This document shows positions 10,029 to 21,237 of a DNA stretch of 64,000 nucleotides, piece by piece. The notes under the pieces are model-generated. The model was not told the origin of the DNA and did not search any database. It was given only the letters and a program-made list of their open reading frames with translations. The number at the start of each line of letters is the position of its first letter. The first letter of the stretch is position 1. The position numbers and the translations under genes are program-made. Location: the NCBI GenBank assembly GCA_022376925.1, contig JAIOJX010000026.1:203638900-203702899 (forward strand), given 5' to 3'. This DNA comes from Tragulus kanchil. Lineage: Eukaryota > Chordata > Mammalia > Artiodactyla > Tragulidae.

Positions 10029-12108
10029 GGGTGGACCTAAGATGGCGGCGTAGAAGGACGTGCACTCATCTCTCCTGCAAAATCGCCTGAATTGCGACGA
10101 GTTCCTGGGAAACCATCGACGAAAGGAGGTTGGATCTGATCACAGAGAGGACACCCCACATCGAAGAACAAAGGAGAAGCCGCATCAAGACGGTAGGAGG
10201 GGTGCAATCGCACTTTTAAAAGTCAAACCTCATACCCGCCGGAGAGGCTGGGCGGGCCAAAGGCGCAAAGCCTGTTGCAGATCAAAACCCGGTGAGGAGC
10301 ACTAACACCCACAAGGGACTGAGCCAGACCTGCTTTGGAGGGTCCAGGTGCCCCTTGAGCTAGAAGTGCCCTTGAGCAGGCCTCGGAAGGGCGGCACTCA
10401 GTTCCCTTTGGAGGAGGTTACCATTAACCTGATCACAGAGTCGCCGAAGAGGACTGGAAAGTCTCTGCGCACTGTGATCCGGGAGAGACGAATAGCGATC
10501 CCGCATGAGACTGAGCCAGACTCACCTCTGAGTAACCTGACGTCTCCCGCGGTGGCGGGGGTCGACGGTGGCCTGCAGCAGGGTCGGGGGCACTGTGGAA
10601 GTGCTTCCCATAGAGCGTGTGGGAATAAATTCTCTGTGAGACAGACGCCATTTTCCCTACTGTAGTTTGGCTGCTGGTCAAACTGCAGGGCTGCTGGGCA
10701 AGCTACAGGGAGGGAACGTAGCTCCACCCAGCAAGAAAAGGGATTTGGATTAAGAAACTCCCAGGGCCAGCCTGGGCGGGCCTTTTAATTCTGGAATAGG
10801 CCAAAACAAGCAGTCAAAGAGGTCTTCAGATCCAACCACTGCCAGAGGCAAGAAAAAGACTGATAATTCCTGAATAGTCAGCAAGAGACAGAAGAACATA
10901 AACACTATTTTCACGTTTTGTCTGAAGCTGGAGTTACTGCTGGACTTTAAAATTTCATTTTTTGTATTGTATTACTTTGTTTCAATTTTTTTTTTTCTCT
11001 TTTTTCCAAACCCACTCAGTGCACCCACCGCTTTTTTTTTTTTTTTTCTTTTCTTGGGGGTGTATGTGAGAGAGAGAGTGGGTGTGTTCATTTCCTTCAC
11101 TGAATTCTATTGAAGCTACTAATCTTATCAGTAAGACTGAATATATTCAAGTTTACATAAAATTTTTTTTTTTTTTCTTTTTCCTTTTAAACCACACATT
11201 TTATTTTGGTATAAACTTCTGGTTCCCCATTGGCCTTTTAAGGTTCTGTGGGGGTTTTGTTTGTTTTTATTATTTTTGCTTTGTTTTTCTATATTTTTCT
11301 ATAAAATTTAGATCTTTTAATTTTTAATAATTTTTCATTTGTACTACTACCTCCTCTATAATTCTTTGCTTTCTCTGAAGCTCCTTTCCTATACCACTAA
11401 ATTCTAATACATACAAATCTTTATCTCCCTATATTTAACTTTGCAATATTATTCTATATTTCTCTTCTATCCTCCCTTTCTCTTTTTCCCTTTCCCCACT
11501 ATATTTCTTAGTCTGTTCTGTCCTCATTGCCTTATCCCCAACGGGGATCCTGCTCTAGCATTATTCTCCAATTGGTACTCTATTTAGTTTGCTTATTAAC
11601 TTGTGGATATCATTCTTGGATTTCTCTATTCGCCGTGCTAACGTATTGTACTGTATTTTTGATTGGAATGCTTGGGTTATGTTATAGCTGTATATGTTCA
11701 TGTGTATAATTCAATACGCTAGATAGTACTTGCATAATTTTTAAATTGCCATTTGTCAAAGGTATACCTTCTGTTTCTCATTTGCATATATATGTTTTAA
11801 TATCATTTAATCCCATAACAAACCAGCCGTGAAATCTTCATTCCCTGGTCAGGCAACAAGCCCCGGGGTTTTGAGGGTGCACTGACTCCAAAACTACAAT
11901 ACTAGAGAACGCATAACACTAAAGAGCAGTACACAAGTGAGAACGCCAGCAAAGGTAATCACTTGTATACAAGTCCTGACATCACCCAATCACCAGCATC
12001 ACCCAGAATAAGAAGCCCCATCCAAACAACAAACACCAACAGACGTAACTCAAAGTCTGGGAAAAGGAAATCCCAAACAGAATCAGTTTTAAAAAATTAA
12101 TAATAACA
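10029..12108 (+). promoter_or_regulatory. L1 5' UTR / internal promoter region
   Basis: The first ~700 bp are GC- and CpG-rich (10040-10620, including ctcccgcggtggcgggggtc), typical of an L1 internal promoter. It then turns strongly T-rich with several homopolymer runs (10988-11340) before ORF1. The open frames at 9242-9553 and 10348-10665 lie in the CpG-rich part and have no recognisable product. The 5' end is repeated at 8923-9509. Confidence 0.8.
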
Positions 12109-13992
12109 ATGAAACGGCAGAGAAATACCACACAAGCGGAGGAACAATCAACAAACACACAAGATCAAATTAATGAAGAGAATTTGGACAAACTTTCTGA
12201 AAGTGATTTCAGAAGAATGATTGTAAAGATGATCAAAGACACTGAAAACAGAATTTCAGAGAAATTGCAAGATACAACTAACACACTGAATAAAGAAATA
12301 CAAGAACTTACAGAAAAAGTAACAGAGACAAACAACTCAATTGCTGAACTGAAAAGCACTCACTGTAGAAGGAATCAGGAGCAGAGTATCTGAGACAGAA
12401 GACCGGATAAGTGAGCTGGAAGATAAAATGGTGGAAGTAACTGCTGAAAAACAGACTCTAGCTCAAAGAATGAAAAGAGCAGAGGACAGCCTCAGAGACC
12501 TCTGGGATAATATCAAACGCACCAATATTCGAATTATAGGGGTTCCAGAAGAAGAAGAAAAAAAGAAAGGCTATGAGAAAATTTTTGAAGAAATTATAGT
12601 TGAAAATTTCCCCAACATGGGAAAAGAAATAGTCAATCAAGTCCAAGAAGCACAAAGAGTACCTAACAGAATCAATCCGAGAAGAAACACACCAAGACAC
12701 ATATTAATGAAGTTAACACAAATTAAACACAAAGATAGAATTCTCAAAGCAGCAAGGGAAAAGCAACTAGTGACATACAGGGAAAGCCCATCCGTTTAAC
12801 AGCTGAACTTTCAACAGAAACTCTGCAGGCCAGAAGGGAATCCAACGGAAAGCAAGAACCCACCCGCAATACGCTAGATAGTACTTGCATAATTTTTAAA
12901 TTGCCATTTGTCAAAGGTATACCTTCTGTTTCTCATTTGCATATATATGTTTTAATATCATTTAATCCCATAACAAACCAGCCGTGAAATCTTCATTCCC
13001 TGGTCATGCAAATAGCCCAGTGTTTTTGAGGGTGCACTGACTCCAAAACTACAATACTAGAGAACGCATAACACTAAAGAGCAGTACACAAGTGAGAACG
13101 CCAGCAAAGGTAATCACTTGTATACAAGTCCTGACATCACCCAATCACCAGCATCACCCAGAATAAGAAGCCCCATCCAAACAACAAACACCAACAGACG
13201 TAACTCAAAGTCTGGGAAAAGGAAATCCCAAACAGAATCAGTTTTAAAAAATTAATAATAACAATGAAACGGCAGAGAAATACCACACAAGCGGAGGAAC
13301 AATCAACAAACACACAAGATCAAATTAATGAAGAGAATTTGGACAAACTTTCTGAAAGTGATTTCAGAAGAATGATTGTAAAGATGATCAAAGACACTGA
13401 AAACAGAATTTCAGAGAAATTGCAAGATACAACTAACACACTGAATAAAGAAATACAAGAACTTACCAAAAAAGTAACAGAGACAAACAACTCAATTGCT
13501 GAACTGAAAACACTGTAGAAGGAATCAAGAGCAGAGTATCTGAGACAGAAGACCGGATAAGTGAGCTGGAAGATAAAATGGTGGAAGTAACTGCTGAAAA
13601 ACAGACTCTAGCTCAAAGAATGAAAAGAGCAGAGGACAGCCTCAGAGACCTCTGGGATAATATCAAACGCACCAATATTCGAATTATAGGGGTTCCAGAA
13701 GAAGAAGAAAAAAAGAAAGGCTATGAGAAAATTTTTGAAGAAATTATAGTTGAAAATTTCCCCAACATGGGAAAAGAAATAGTCAATCAAGTCCAAGAAG
13801 CACAAAGAGTACCTAACAGAATCAATCCGAGAAGAAACACACCAAGACACATATTAATGAAGTTAACACAAATTAAACACAAAGATAGAATTCTCAAAGC
13901 AGCAAGGGAAAAGCAACTAGTGACATACAAGGGAAAGCCCATCCGTTTAACAGCTGATCTTTCAACAGAAACTCTGCAGGCCAGAAGGGAAT
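11712..13992. repeat. Overlap duplication 5
   Basis: Copy 1 is 11712-12841 and copy 2 is 12867-13992. Between them lie about 25 bp (12842-12866) that match neither continuation. The block covers the end of the L1 5' UTR and most of ORF1, so ORF1 appears once truncated and once complete. Confidence 0.95.
12109..12799 (+). pseudogene. L1 ORF1, first (incomplete, frameshifted) copy
   Basis: This begins with the same start codon and MKRQRNTTQAEEQ sequence as 13264. The frame breaks near 12355, where the copy reads gaaaagcactcactg, four bases longer than expected, and continues in another frame from 12428. A further lost A near 12780 (catacaggg versus catacaaggg at 13925) ends the second frame at 12799. 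The copy then runs into junction filler at 12842. The breaks belong to overlap duplication 5 and need not be genomic. Confidence 0.85.
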
Positions 13993-14168
13993 GGCAGGAC
14001 ACATTTAAACGGCTGAAAGAGAATAATCTGCAACCAAGAATCCTCTACCCTGCAAGGATCTCATTCAAAATGGATGGAGAAATCAAAAGCTTTACAGACA
14101 AGCAAAAATTAAAAGAATTTAGTCACACCAAACCAGCCTTACAACAAATGTTAAAGGGACTTATATAG
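13264..14168 (+). CDS. L1 ORF1p, RNA-binding chaperone (one frame break)
   Basis: ORF1p coats L1 RNA as a trimer and acts as a nucleic-acid chaperone in the L1 ribonucleoprotein. The span is about 302 codons, normal for the family. The N-terminal third is charged and heptad-like (coiled coil, about residues 20-120). It is followed by the RRM-like block with NIRIIGVPEEEE and the C-terminal domain with PRHILMKLTQIKHKDRIL, ending KGLI before the stop. The frame changes once, near 13510, where gaactgaaaacactg lacks one A of a run. The other copy shows a different error at the same place, so a sequencing error is likely. Confidence 0.88.
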
Positions 14169-14225
14169 ACAACAAGTATAAAAGGAGAAGATCCACGAAA
14201 CAAACCCATCATAACATCTAAGAAG

Positions 14226-15110
14226 ATGACAATAGGATCATTTGTATCAATAATTACTTTGAATGTCAATGGACTAAACGCCCCAACCAAAAGACACAGA
14301 GTGGCTGAATGGATCCAAAAACACGACCCATACATATGCTGCCTCCAGGAAACTCATTTCAGACCTAGAGACACTCATAGACTGAAAGTGAGAGGCTGGA
14401 AAAAGATATTCCATGCAAATGGAAATCAAAAGAAAGCTGGAGTAGCAATCCTCATATCAGATAAAATAGATTTTAAAGTAAAGAAGATTCTAAGAGACAA
14501 GGCAGGTCACTACATCATGATTAAGGGATCCATCCAAGAAGAAGACATAACAATCATAAATATCTATGCTCCCAACACAGGAGCACCCCAATACATAAGA
14601 CAAACACTTTCAGACATAAAAGAAGACATTGACAGCAACACAATCATAGTAGGAGACTTTAACACTCCTCTCACACCAATGGACAGATCATCCAAACAGA
14701 AAATTAATAAAGAAACACAAGCCTTAAATGCCACACTAGAAGAAATGGACCTCATTGATATCTTTAGGACTTTCCATCCAAAAGCAGAAGAATACACTTT
14801 CTTCTCAAGTGCTCACGGAACATTCTCCAGGATAGACCACATCTTGGGCCACAAATCAATCCTCAGTCAATTCAAGAAAACTGAAATTCTATCAACCATC
14901 TTCTCGGACCACAATGCAGTGAGACTAGAGATCAACTACAGGAAAAAAACCGCTAAAAACACAAACACATGGAGATTAAACAACACATACCTAAAAAACC
15001 AACTGATCATTGAGGAAATCAAAGGAGAAATTAAAAAATTCCTAGAAGAAAATGACAATGAATACACACGACAGTGCAAAACCTATGGGATACTGCAAAA
15101 GCAGTTCTAA
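14226..15110 (+). CDS. L1 ORF2p, endonuclease part (first copy)
   Basis: ORF2 starts 57 bases after the ORF1 stop. The first ~240 residues are an apurinic/apyrimidinic-type endonuclease that nicks the target at TTTT/A-like sites. Expected catalytic residues are all visible: N13 in TLNVNGLN, E42 in CLQETHF, D144 and N146 in VGDFN, D204 in SRIDHILG, and D228-H229 in FSDHN. Each is offset by one from human L1 numbering. The frame breaks near 15061, where two extra bases (gaatacacacgac) are absent from the second copy. Confidence 0.9.
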   Translation: MTIGSFVSIITLNVNGLNAPTKRHRVAEWIQKHDPYICCLQETHFRPRDTHRLKVRGWKKIFHANGNQKKAGVAILISDKIDFKVKKILRDKAGHYIMIKGSIQEEDITIINIYAPNTGAPQYIRQTLSDIKEDIDSNTIIVGDFNTPLTPMDRSSKQKINKETQALNATLEEMDLIDIFRTFHPKAEEYTFFSSAHGTFSRIDHILGHKSILSQFKKTEILSTIFSDHNAVRLEINYRKKTAKNTNTWRLNNTYLKNQLIIEEIKGEIKKFLEENDNEYTRQCKTYGILQKQF

Positions 15111-16617
15111 GAGGGAAGTTTATAGCATTACAATCCCACCTCAAGAAACTAGGAAAATCTCAAACAGACGACCTTACCTTACGCTTAAAACAACTGGAGA
15201 AAGAAGAACAAAAACACCCCAAAGCCAGCAGAAGAAGGGAAATCATAAAGATCAGAGCAAAAATAAATGAAAAAGAAACAAAAGAAACAATAGTAAAGAT
15301 AAATAAAACAAAAAGCTGGTTCTTCGAAAAGTCAAACAAATTGACAAGCCACTGGCCAGACTCATTAAGAAAAAGAGAGAAGAACCAGATCACCAAAATC
15401 AAAATGAAAAGGAGAGATTACAACGGACAATGCAGAAATCCAAAGGATTATAAGAGACTATTATGAACAACTCTATGGCAACAAACTGGACAACCTGGAA
15501 GAAATAAGGAGAGAATTACAACGGTACAATGCAGATCAAAATTAAAAAATAAACCCAGGGCCAAAGTGAGAGGCTGAAAATAGATTAAAGTAAAGAAGAT
15601 TCTAAGAGACAAGGCAGGTCACTACATCATGATTAAGGGATCCATCCAAGAAGAAGACATAACAATCATAAATATCTATGCTCCCAACACAGGAGCACCC
15701 CAATACATAAGACAAACACTTTCAGACATAAAAGAAGACATTGACAGCAACACAATCATAGTAGGAGACTTTAACACTCCTCTCACACCAATGGACAGAT
15801 CATCCAAACAGAAAATTAATAAAGAAACACAAGCCTTAAATGCCACACTAGAAGAAATGGACCTCATTGATATCTTTAGGACTTTCCATCCAAAAGCAGA
15901 AGAATACACTTTCTTCTCAAGTGCTCACGGAACATTCTCCAGGATAGACCACATCTTGGGCCACAAATCAATCCTCAGTCAATTCAAGAAAACTGAAATT
16001 CTATCAACCATCTTCTCGGACCACAATGCAGTGAGACTAGAGATCAACTACAGGAAAAAAACCGCTAAAAACACAAACACATGGAGATTAAACAACACAT
16101 ACCTAAAAAACCAACTGATCATTGAGGAAATCAAAGGAGAAATAAAAAAATTCCTAGAAGAAAATGACAATGAACACACGACAGTGCAAAACCTATGGGA
16201 TACTGCAAAAGCAGTTCTAAGAGGGAAGTTTATAGCATTACAATCCCACCTCAAGAAACTAGGAAAATCTCAAACAGACGACCTTACCTTACGCTTAAAA
16301 CAACTGGAGAAAGAAGAACAAAAACACCCCAAAGCCAGCAGAAGAAGGGAAATCATAAAGATCAGAGCAGAAATAAATGAAAAAGAAACAAAAGAAACAA
16401 TAGTAAAGATAAATAAAACAAAAAGCTGGTTCTTGAAAAGTCAATAAAATCGACACACCACTGGCCAGACTCATTAAGAAAAAGAGAGAGAAGAACCAGA
16501 TCACCAAAATCAAAAATGAAAAAGGAGAGATTACAACGGACAATGCAGAAATCCAAAGGATTATAAGAGACTATTATGAACAACTCTATGGCAACAAACT
16601 GGACAACCTGGAAGAAA
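14464..16617. repeat. Overlap duplication 6
   Basis: Copy 1 is about 14464-15506 and copy 2 about 15578-16617, offset 1112. The intervening 15507-15577 is a patchwork. It holds a garbled second version of the sequence at 15411-15440 and a shortened version of 14388-14470 that lacks about 60 bp. The block covers most of the L1 endonuclease region and the linker after it. Confidence 0.95.
15629..16447 (+). CDS. L1 ORF2p, endonuclease and linker (second copy, 5'-clipped)
   Basis: This repeats 14517 onward by overlap duplication 6 and stays open through the point where the first copy breaks, reading [16 protein letters not shown]. It therefore repairs the first copy's lesion. It ends at 16447, where ggttcttgaaaagtcaataa appears to have lost a base: the first copy reads ggttcttcgaaaagtcaaac at 15318. 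The open part starts mid-domain, so its first ATG is not a real start. Confidence 0.88.
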   Translation: MIKGSIQEEDITIINIYAPNTGAPQYIRQTLSDIKEDIDSNTIIVGDFNTPLTPMDRSSKQKINKETQALNATLEEMDLIDIFRTFHPKAEEYTFFSSAHGTFSRIDHILGHKSILSQFKKTEILSTIFSDHNAVRLEINYRKKTAKNTNTWRLNNTYLKNQLIIEEIKGEIKKFLEENDNEHTTVQNLWDTAKAVLRGKFIALQSHLKKLGKSQTDDLTLRLKQLEKEEQKHPKASRRREIIKIRAEINEKETKETIVKINKTKSWFLKSQ

Positions 16618-17771
16618 TGGACAGTTTCTTAGAGAAGATTAATCTCCCAAGACTCAACCAGGAAGAAATAGAAACTATGAACAAGCCAATCACAAGCTCA
16701 GAAATCGACCTTGTGATCAAAAATCTACCCAAAAATAAAAGCCCAGGGCCAGATGGTTTCACAAGTGAATTCTACCAAACATTTAAAGAAGAGCTAATGC
16801 CTGTCCTTCTAAAACTCTTCCAAAAAATTGCCCAGGAAGGAACACTTCCAAACACATTCTACGAGGCCACCATCACCCTGATACCAAAGCCAGGCAAAGA
16901 CATCACAAAAAAAGAAAATTATAGGCCAATTTCACTGATGAATCTAGATGCCAAAATCCTCAACAAAATCCTAGCAAACAGAATTCAGCAACACATCAAA
17001 AAGCTCATTCATCACGATCAAGTTGGGTTCATCCCAGGCATGCAAGGATTCTTCAACATCCGCAAATCAATCAATGTGATACACCATATCAACAAATTGA
17101 AAGACAAAAATCACATGATCATCTCAATAGATGCAGAAAAAGCCTTTGACAAAGTACAGCATCCATTTATGATAAAAACTCTTCAAAAAATGGGCATAGA
17201 AGGAACTTATCTTAACATAGTGAAAGCCATATATGAGAAGCCCACAGCGAACATTATCCTCAATGGTGAAAAACTCAAAGCATTCCCTCTAAGATCAGGA
17301 ACAAGACAAGGGTGTCCACTTTCACCACTACTATTCAACATAGTCCTGGAAGTTCTAGCAATAGCAATAAGAGAAGAGAAAGAAATCAAAGGAATCCAGA
17401 TTGGAAAAGAAGAAGTCAAACTCTCTCTATTTGCAGATGACATGATATTATACATAGAAAATCCCAAAGACACTATTACAAAACTACTAGAGTTAATCAG
17501 CGAATTCAGCAAAGTCGCAGGATACAAAATCAATATACAGAAATCACTGGCATTCCTATACACAAACAATGAAAAATCAGAAAATGAAATCAAAGAGGCA
17601 ATCCCCTTCACCATCGCAACCAAAAGAATCAAATATCTAGGAATAAACCTACCCAAAGAAACAAAAGAACTGTACACAGAAAATTACAAGACACTCATGA
17701 GAGACATTAAAGAAGACTTAAACAGATGGAGAAATATTCCATGTTCCTGGGTCGGAGAATCAATATTGTGA
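16617..17771 (+). CDS. L1 ORF2p, reverse transcriptase part
   Basis: The reverse transcriptase domain primes cDNA synthesis from the nicked target. Conserved blocks run in order: [81 protein letters not shown] and the catalytic FADD at 17430-17441. No inactivating change is visible in these blocks. The frame is lost at about 17752 in a G-run (gtcggagaatc), and the domain sequence continues in another frame from 17726. The initial ATG is internal to ORF2. Confidence 0.92.
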   Translation: MDSFLEKINLPRLNQEEIETMNKPITSSEIDLVIKNLPKNKSPGPDGFTSEFYQTFKEELMPVLLKLFQKIAQEGTLPNTFYEATITLIPKPGKDITKKENYRPISLMNLDAKILNKILANRIQQHIKKLIHHDQVGFIPGMQGFFNIRKSINVIHHINKLKDKNHMIISIDAEKAFDKVQHPFMIKTLQKMGIEGTYLNIVKAIYEKPTANIILNGEKLKAFPLRSGTRQGCPLSPLLFNIVLEVLAIAIREEKEIKGIQIGKEEVKLSLFADDMILYIENPKDTITKLLELISEFSKVAGYKINIQKSLAFLYTNNEKSENEIKEAIPFTIATKRIKYLGINLPKETKELYTENYKTLMRDIKEDLNRWRNIPCSWVGESIL

Positions 17772-19953
17772 AAATGACCATACTACCAAATGTCATCTAT
17801 AGATTCAATGCGATCCCTATCAAGCTTCCAATAACATTCTTCACAGAACTAGACCAACGAATAACACAGTTCATATGGAAACACAAAAGACCTCGAATAG
17901 CCAAAGCAATCCTCAGGAAGAAGAATGGAGCTGGGGGGATCAGCCTCCCCAACTTCAGACTCTACTACAAAGCAACAGTCATCAAGACAGTATGGTACTG
18001 GCACAAAAAAAGAAATATCGACCAATGGAACAAGATCGAGAACCCAGAGATAAAGCCACGCACCTATAGGTACCTTATTTTTGACAAAGGAGGCGAACAT
18101 ATAAAATGGGACAAAGACAGCCTCTTCAACAAATGGTGCTGGGAAAATTGGACAGCTACATGCAAGAAAATGAAGTTGGAACATACCCTGACACCATACA
18201 CAAAGATCAACTCAAAATGGATTAAAGACTTAAATGTAAGGCCAGAAACCATCAAACTCTTAGAGGAGAATATAGGCAAAACCCTCAAGGACATCAATCA
18301 AAGCAAGATCTTCTCTGACCCACCTACTAGAATAGTGGAACTAAAAAGACAAATGAACATGTGGGACCTAATGAAACTTAAAAGCTTTTGTACAGCAAAA
18401 GAAATTACAAAAAAGCTGAACAGACAGCCCACAGAGTGGGAGAAAATCATAGCAAATGAAACAACAGACAAAGAATTAATCTCCAAAATCTACAAGCAAC
18501 TCAGACAACTCAGCACTGGAAAAACGAACAACCCAATCAAAAAATGGGAAAAGGACCTAAACAGACTCCTCTCCAAAGAGGACATACAGATGGCCCCAAA
18601 ACACATGAAACGATGCTCAACTTCACTAATAATTAGAGAAATGCAAATCAAAACTACAATGAGATATCACCTCACACCCGTCAGAATGGCCATCATCCAC
18701 AAATCGACAGACAATAAATGCTGGAGAGGCTGCGGAGAAAAGGGAACACTCCTGCATTGCTGGTGGGAGTGTAAATTGATACAGCCTCTATGGAAGACAG
18801 TCTGGAGATTTCTTAAAAAATTAAAAATCATAACAGAATGACTTAAACAGATGGAGAAATATTCCATGTTCCTGGGTCGAGAATCAATATTGTGAAAATG
18901 ACCATACTACCAAATGTCATCTATAGATTCAATGCGATCCCTATCAAGCTTCCAATAACATTCTTCACAGAACTAGACCAACGAATAACACAGTTCATAT
19001 GGAAACACAAAAGACCTCGAATAGCCAAAGCAATCCTCAGGAAGAAGAATGGAGCTGGGGGGATCAGCCTCCCCAACTTCAGACTCTACTACAAAGCAAC
19101 AGTCATCAAGACAGTATGGTACTGGCACAAAAACAGAAATATCGACCAATGGAACAAGATCGAGAACCCAGAGATAAAGCCACGCACCTATAGGTACCTT
19201 ATTTTTGACAAAGGAGGCGAACATATAAAATGGGACAAAGACAGCCTCTTCAACAAATGGTGCTGGGAAAATTGGACAGCTACATGCAAGAAAATGAAGT
19301 TGGAACATACCCTGACACCATACACAAAGATCAACTCAAAATGGATTAAAGACTTAAATGTAAGGCCAGAAACCATCAAACTCTTAGAGGAGAATATAGG
19401 CAAAACCCTCAAGGACATCAATCAAAGCAAGATCTTCTCTGACCCACCTACTAGAATAGTGGAACTAAAAAGACAAATGAACATGTGGGACCTAATGAAA
19501 CTTAAAAGCTTTTGTACAGCAAAAGAAATTACAAAAAAGCTGAACAGACAGCCCACAGAGTGGGAGAAAATCATAGCAAATGAAACAACAGACAAAGAAT
19601 TAATCTCCAAAATCTACAAGCAACTCAGACAACTCAGCACTGGAAAAACGAACAACCCAATCAAAAAATGGGAAAAGGACCTAAACAGACTCCTCTCCAA
19701 AGAGGACATACAGATGGCCCCAAAACACATGAAACGATGCTCAACTTCACTAATAATTAGAGAAATGCAAATCAAAACTACAATGAGATATCACCTCACA
19801 CCCGTCAGAATGGCCATCATCCACAAATCGACAGACAATAAATGCTGGAGAGGCTGCGGAGAAAAGGGAACACTCCTGCATTGCTGGTGGGAGTGTAAAT
19901 TGATACAGCCTCTATGGAAGACAGTCTGGAGATTTCTTAAAAAATTAAAAATA
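17715..19953. repeat. Overlap duplication 7
   Basis: Copy 1 is 17715-18829 and copy 2 is 18840-19953, with about 10 bp of unmatched sequence between. The block covers the 3' part of L1 ORF2. The copies differ early in a G-run (gtcggagaat at 17751 versus gtcgagaat at 18877), which places the reading-frame breaks differently. Confidence 0.95.
17726..18841 (+). pseudogene. L1 ORF2p C-terminal part, first copy (cut short)
   Basis: This continues ORF2 in the shifted frame, with [20 protein letters not shown] and the Cys-rich [18 protein letters not shown] block. It then runs into junction filler at about 18830 and stops. The true continuation is in the second copy. It has the same content as 18892-19953. 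Confidence 0.85.
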
Positions 19954-20277
19954 GAAGCACCATATGACCCAGCAATCCCACTCTTAGCCTTATACCCTGA
20001 CGAAATCAAAACTGAAAGAAGCACCTGTACCCCAATGTTCATTGCAGCTCTCTATACAATAGCTAGAACATGGAAGGAACCTAGATGCCCATCGACGAAC
20101 GAATGGATCCAAAAGCTCTGGTACATATATACAATGGAATACTACACAGCTGTAAAGAGAAATGCAGAAGAATCAGCCCTCATGAGGTGGCTGGATCTAG
20201 AACGTATCCTAAAAAGTGAAGTCAGTCAGAAAGAGAAGGACAAATACAGTATATTAACACATATATATGGAATCTAG
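18892..20277 (+). CDS. L1 ORF2p C-terminal part, second copy to the natural stop
   Basis: This covers the region after the reverse transcriptase to the real end of ORF2, closing [11 protein letters not shown] before TAG. It contains the Cys-rich [18 protein letters not shown] block (about 19840-19895) needed for L1 ribonucleoprotein function. With duplications 6 and 7 removed, ORF2 from 14226 to 20277 measures about 3.8 kb, or about 1270 codons, the usual length for L1 ORF2p. Confidence 0.9.
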   Translation: MKMTILPNVIYRFNAIPIKLPITFFTELDQRITQFIWKHKRPRIAKAILRKKNGAGGISLPNFRLYYKATVIKTVWYWHKNRNIDQWNKIENPEIKPRTYRYLIFDKGGEHIKWDKDSLFNKWCWENWTATCKKMKLEHTLTPYTKINSKWIKDLNVRPETIKLLEENIGKTLKDINQSKIFSDPPTRIVELKRQMNMWDLMKLKSFCTAKEITKKLNRQPTEWEKIIANETTDKELISKIYKQLRQLSTGKTNNPIKKWEKDLNRLLSKEDIQMAPKHMKRCSTSLIIREMQIKTTMRYHLTPVRMAIIHKSTDNKCWRGCGEKGTLLHCWWECKLIQPLWKTVWRFLKKLKIEAPYDPAIPLLALYPDEIKTERSTCTPMFIAALYTIARTWKEPRCPSTNEWIQKLWYIYTMEYYTAVKRNAEESALMRWLDLERILKSEVSQKEKDKYSILTHIYGI

Positions 20278-20618
20278 TAGGATGGTGATGATGGCACATG
20301 CAGTGAAGCGACAGAAAGACAGACATGGACAGTGGACATATGGACATTGTGGGGAAGGAACAGTGGGTGAGAGGCGTAAGGGAAGTAGCATGAAGGCCTG
20401 TACTATCATAAGTGAAGAAAATAGCTCTAGTCATTGCTCTGTGAGAAAAGGGGATCCTTCAGGGGTGCTGTGTGATGGTCGGGAGGGGAGGGAAGGGGGG
20501 GATATACATGTGACTAATCTGAGAACATGCATGTCTGTGAACAACAAAACTCTGTAAAAGTTAAAAGTAAAATAAAGGTTTAAAAAAAAAAAAAAAAAGA
20601 AACACAAAAAAAAAAAAA
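20278..20618 (+). terminator. L1 3' UTR, poly(A) signal and tail
   Basis: About 290 bp of G-rich 3' UTR (including gtcgggaggggagggaaggg) leads to AATAAA at 20571-20576. A-tail follows from 20582, interrupted once by gaaacac, to 20618. The G-rich stretch is common in L1 3' UTRs. A duplicate lies at 21402-21742. Confidence 0.85.
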
Positions 20619-20815
20619 AAAGAACATGCCTGCCAATGCAGGAGATACAAGGGGTGCAAGTTCGATCCCTAGGTTGGGAAGATTCCTTGGAGGAGGAAAT
20701 GGCAACACATTCCAGTATTCTTGCTTAGAGAATCCCTCAGACAGAGGAGCCTGTTGGGCTATAGTTCCTAGGGTCACAAAGAGTCGGACACAACTGAGCA
20801 ACTGAGCACACACAC
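20619..20815 (+). mobile_element. Bov-tA SINE, 3' piece after the L1
   Basis: This resumes the SINE broken at 8922, starting with the right target-site arm (20619-20636). It continues through tgcaggagatacaaggggtg, the tRNA B-box region gttcgatccct and the BovB-derived tail, ending in a CA run at 20808-20817. A duplicate is at about 21743-21940. Confidence 0.9.
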
Positions 20816-20929
20816 ACATCTTACCATCTCCTAAAGATTTAGTCATGACAACTGTGTGGTTGATTTGTAAACTTAGTGGAATAAGTTACGTTTCTCTCCA
20901 TGATATTTAAAAAATCTTTGCCTTTTGTT

Positions 20930-21237
20930 TAAATTACCTGAAATCAATTTGTATTGTGACAAGGCTATGACATCTAGAAAGCTGTGCCGATGGAGTGTGA
21001 GCTTGCCAGGCTTCTTCCAGAATACACACTGCTAGACACATCCTCTCACCTTTCCTCATCAAAGTAAATGGTTTTCAGACCATTCAAAATATCTGGCATC
21101 TTAAAGACACTACTTGGTAATTTCACCATTTAGGTACTCTTATTATCTAATTGCAAAGTAAAGCTGTAATTGGCAATTGGGAGCTACATCAGTTCTGAAA
21201 TAGACTCAGCTTTAAGCAAGATTCCACTGAATTCTGA
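20930..21237. other. No feature seen
   Basis: AT-rich unique flank of the L1-bearing SINE. It is present three times in the window (also from about 22051 and 23150) only through overlapping duplications 8 and 9. Confidence 0.5.

Larger units (their letters stand above)
8404..10616. repeat. Overlap duplication 4
   Basis: Copy 1 is 8404-9509 and copy 2 is 9510-10616. The block contains the L2 tail, the start of a Bov-tA SINE, the L1 target site and the first ~590 bp of the L1 5' UTR, so the L1 start appears twice. Differences include a G-run near 9480 versus 10588 and cctcgaaagg versus cctcggaagg. The first ~195 bp also occurs at about 7320, making three copies. Confidence 0.95.
8923..20618 (+). 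mobile_element. Full-length ruminant L1 (L1-BT type), young insertion
   Basis: A complete autonomous LINE-1: 5' UTR with a YY1-type site, ORF1, a short spacer, ORF2, 3' UTR with AATAAA, and poly(A). It is flanked by an 18-bp target-site duplication and inserted into a Bov-tA SINE. It occupies 11.7 kb here only because overlap duplications 4 to 7 fall inside it. Subtracting one copy of each leaves about 7.2 kb. An intact duplication, a long poly(A) and strong protein conservation imply recent insertion. The subfamily is inferred from host and sequence style, not from an alignment. Confidence 0.93.

Noticed and set aside
20640..20680. tRNA gene suggested by the B-box-like gttcgatccct
   Set aside because: It is the tRNA-derived head of a Bov-tA SINE. 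The same motif occurs in every SINE of this type and no complete cloverleaf is present.
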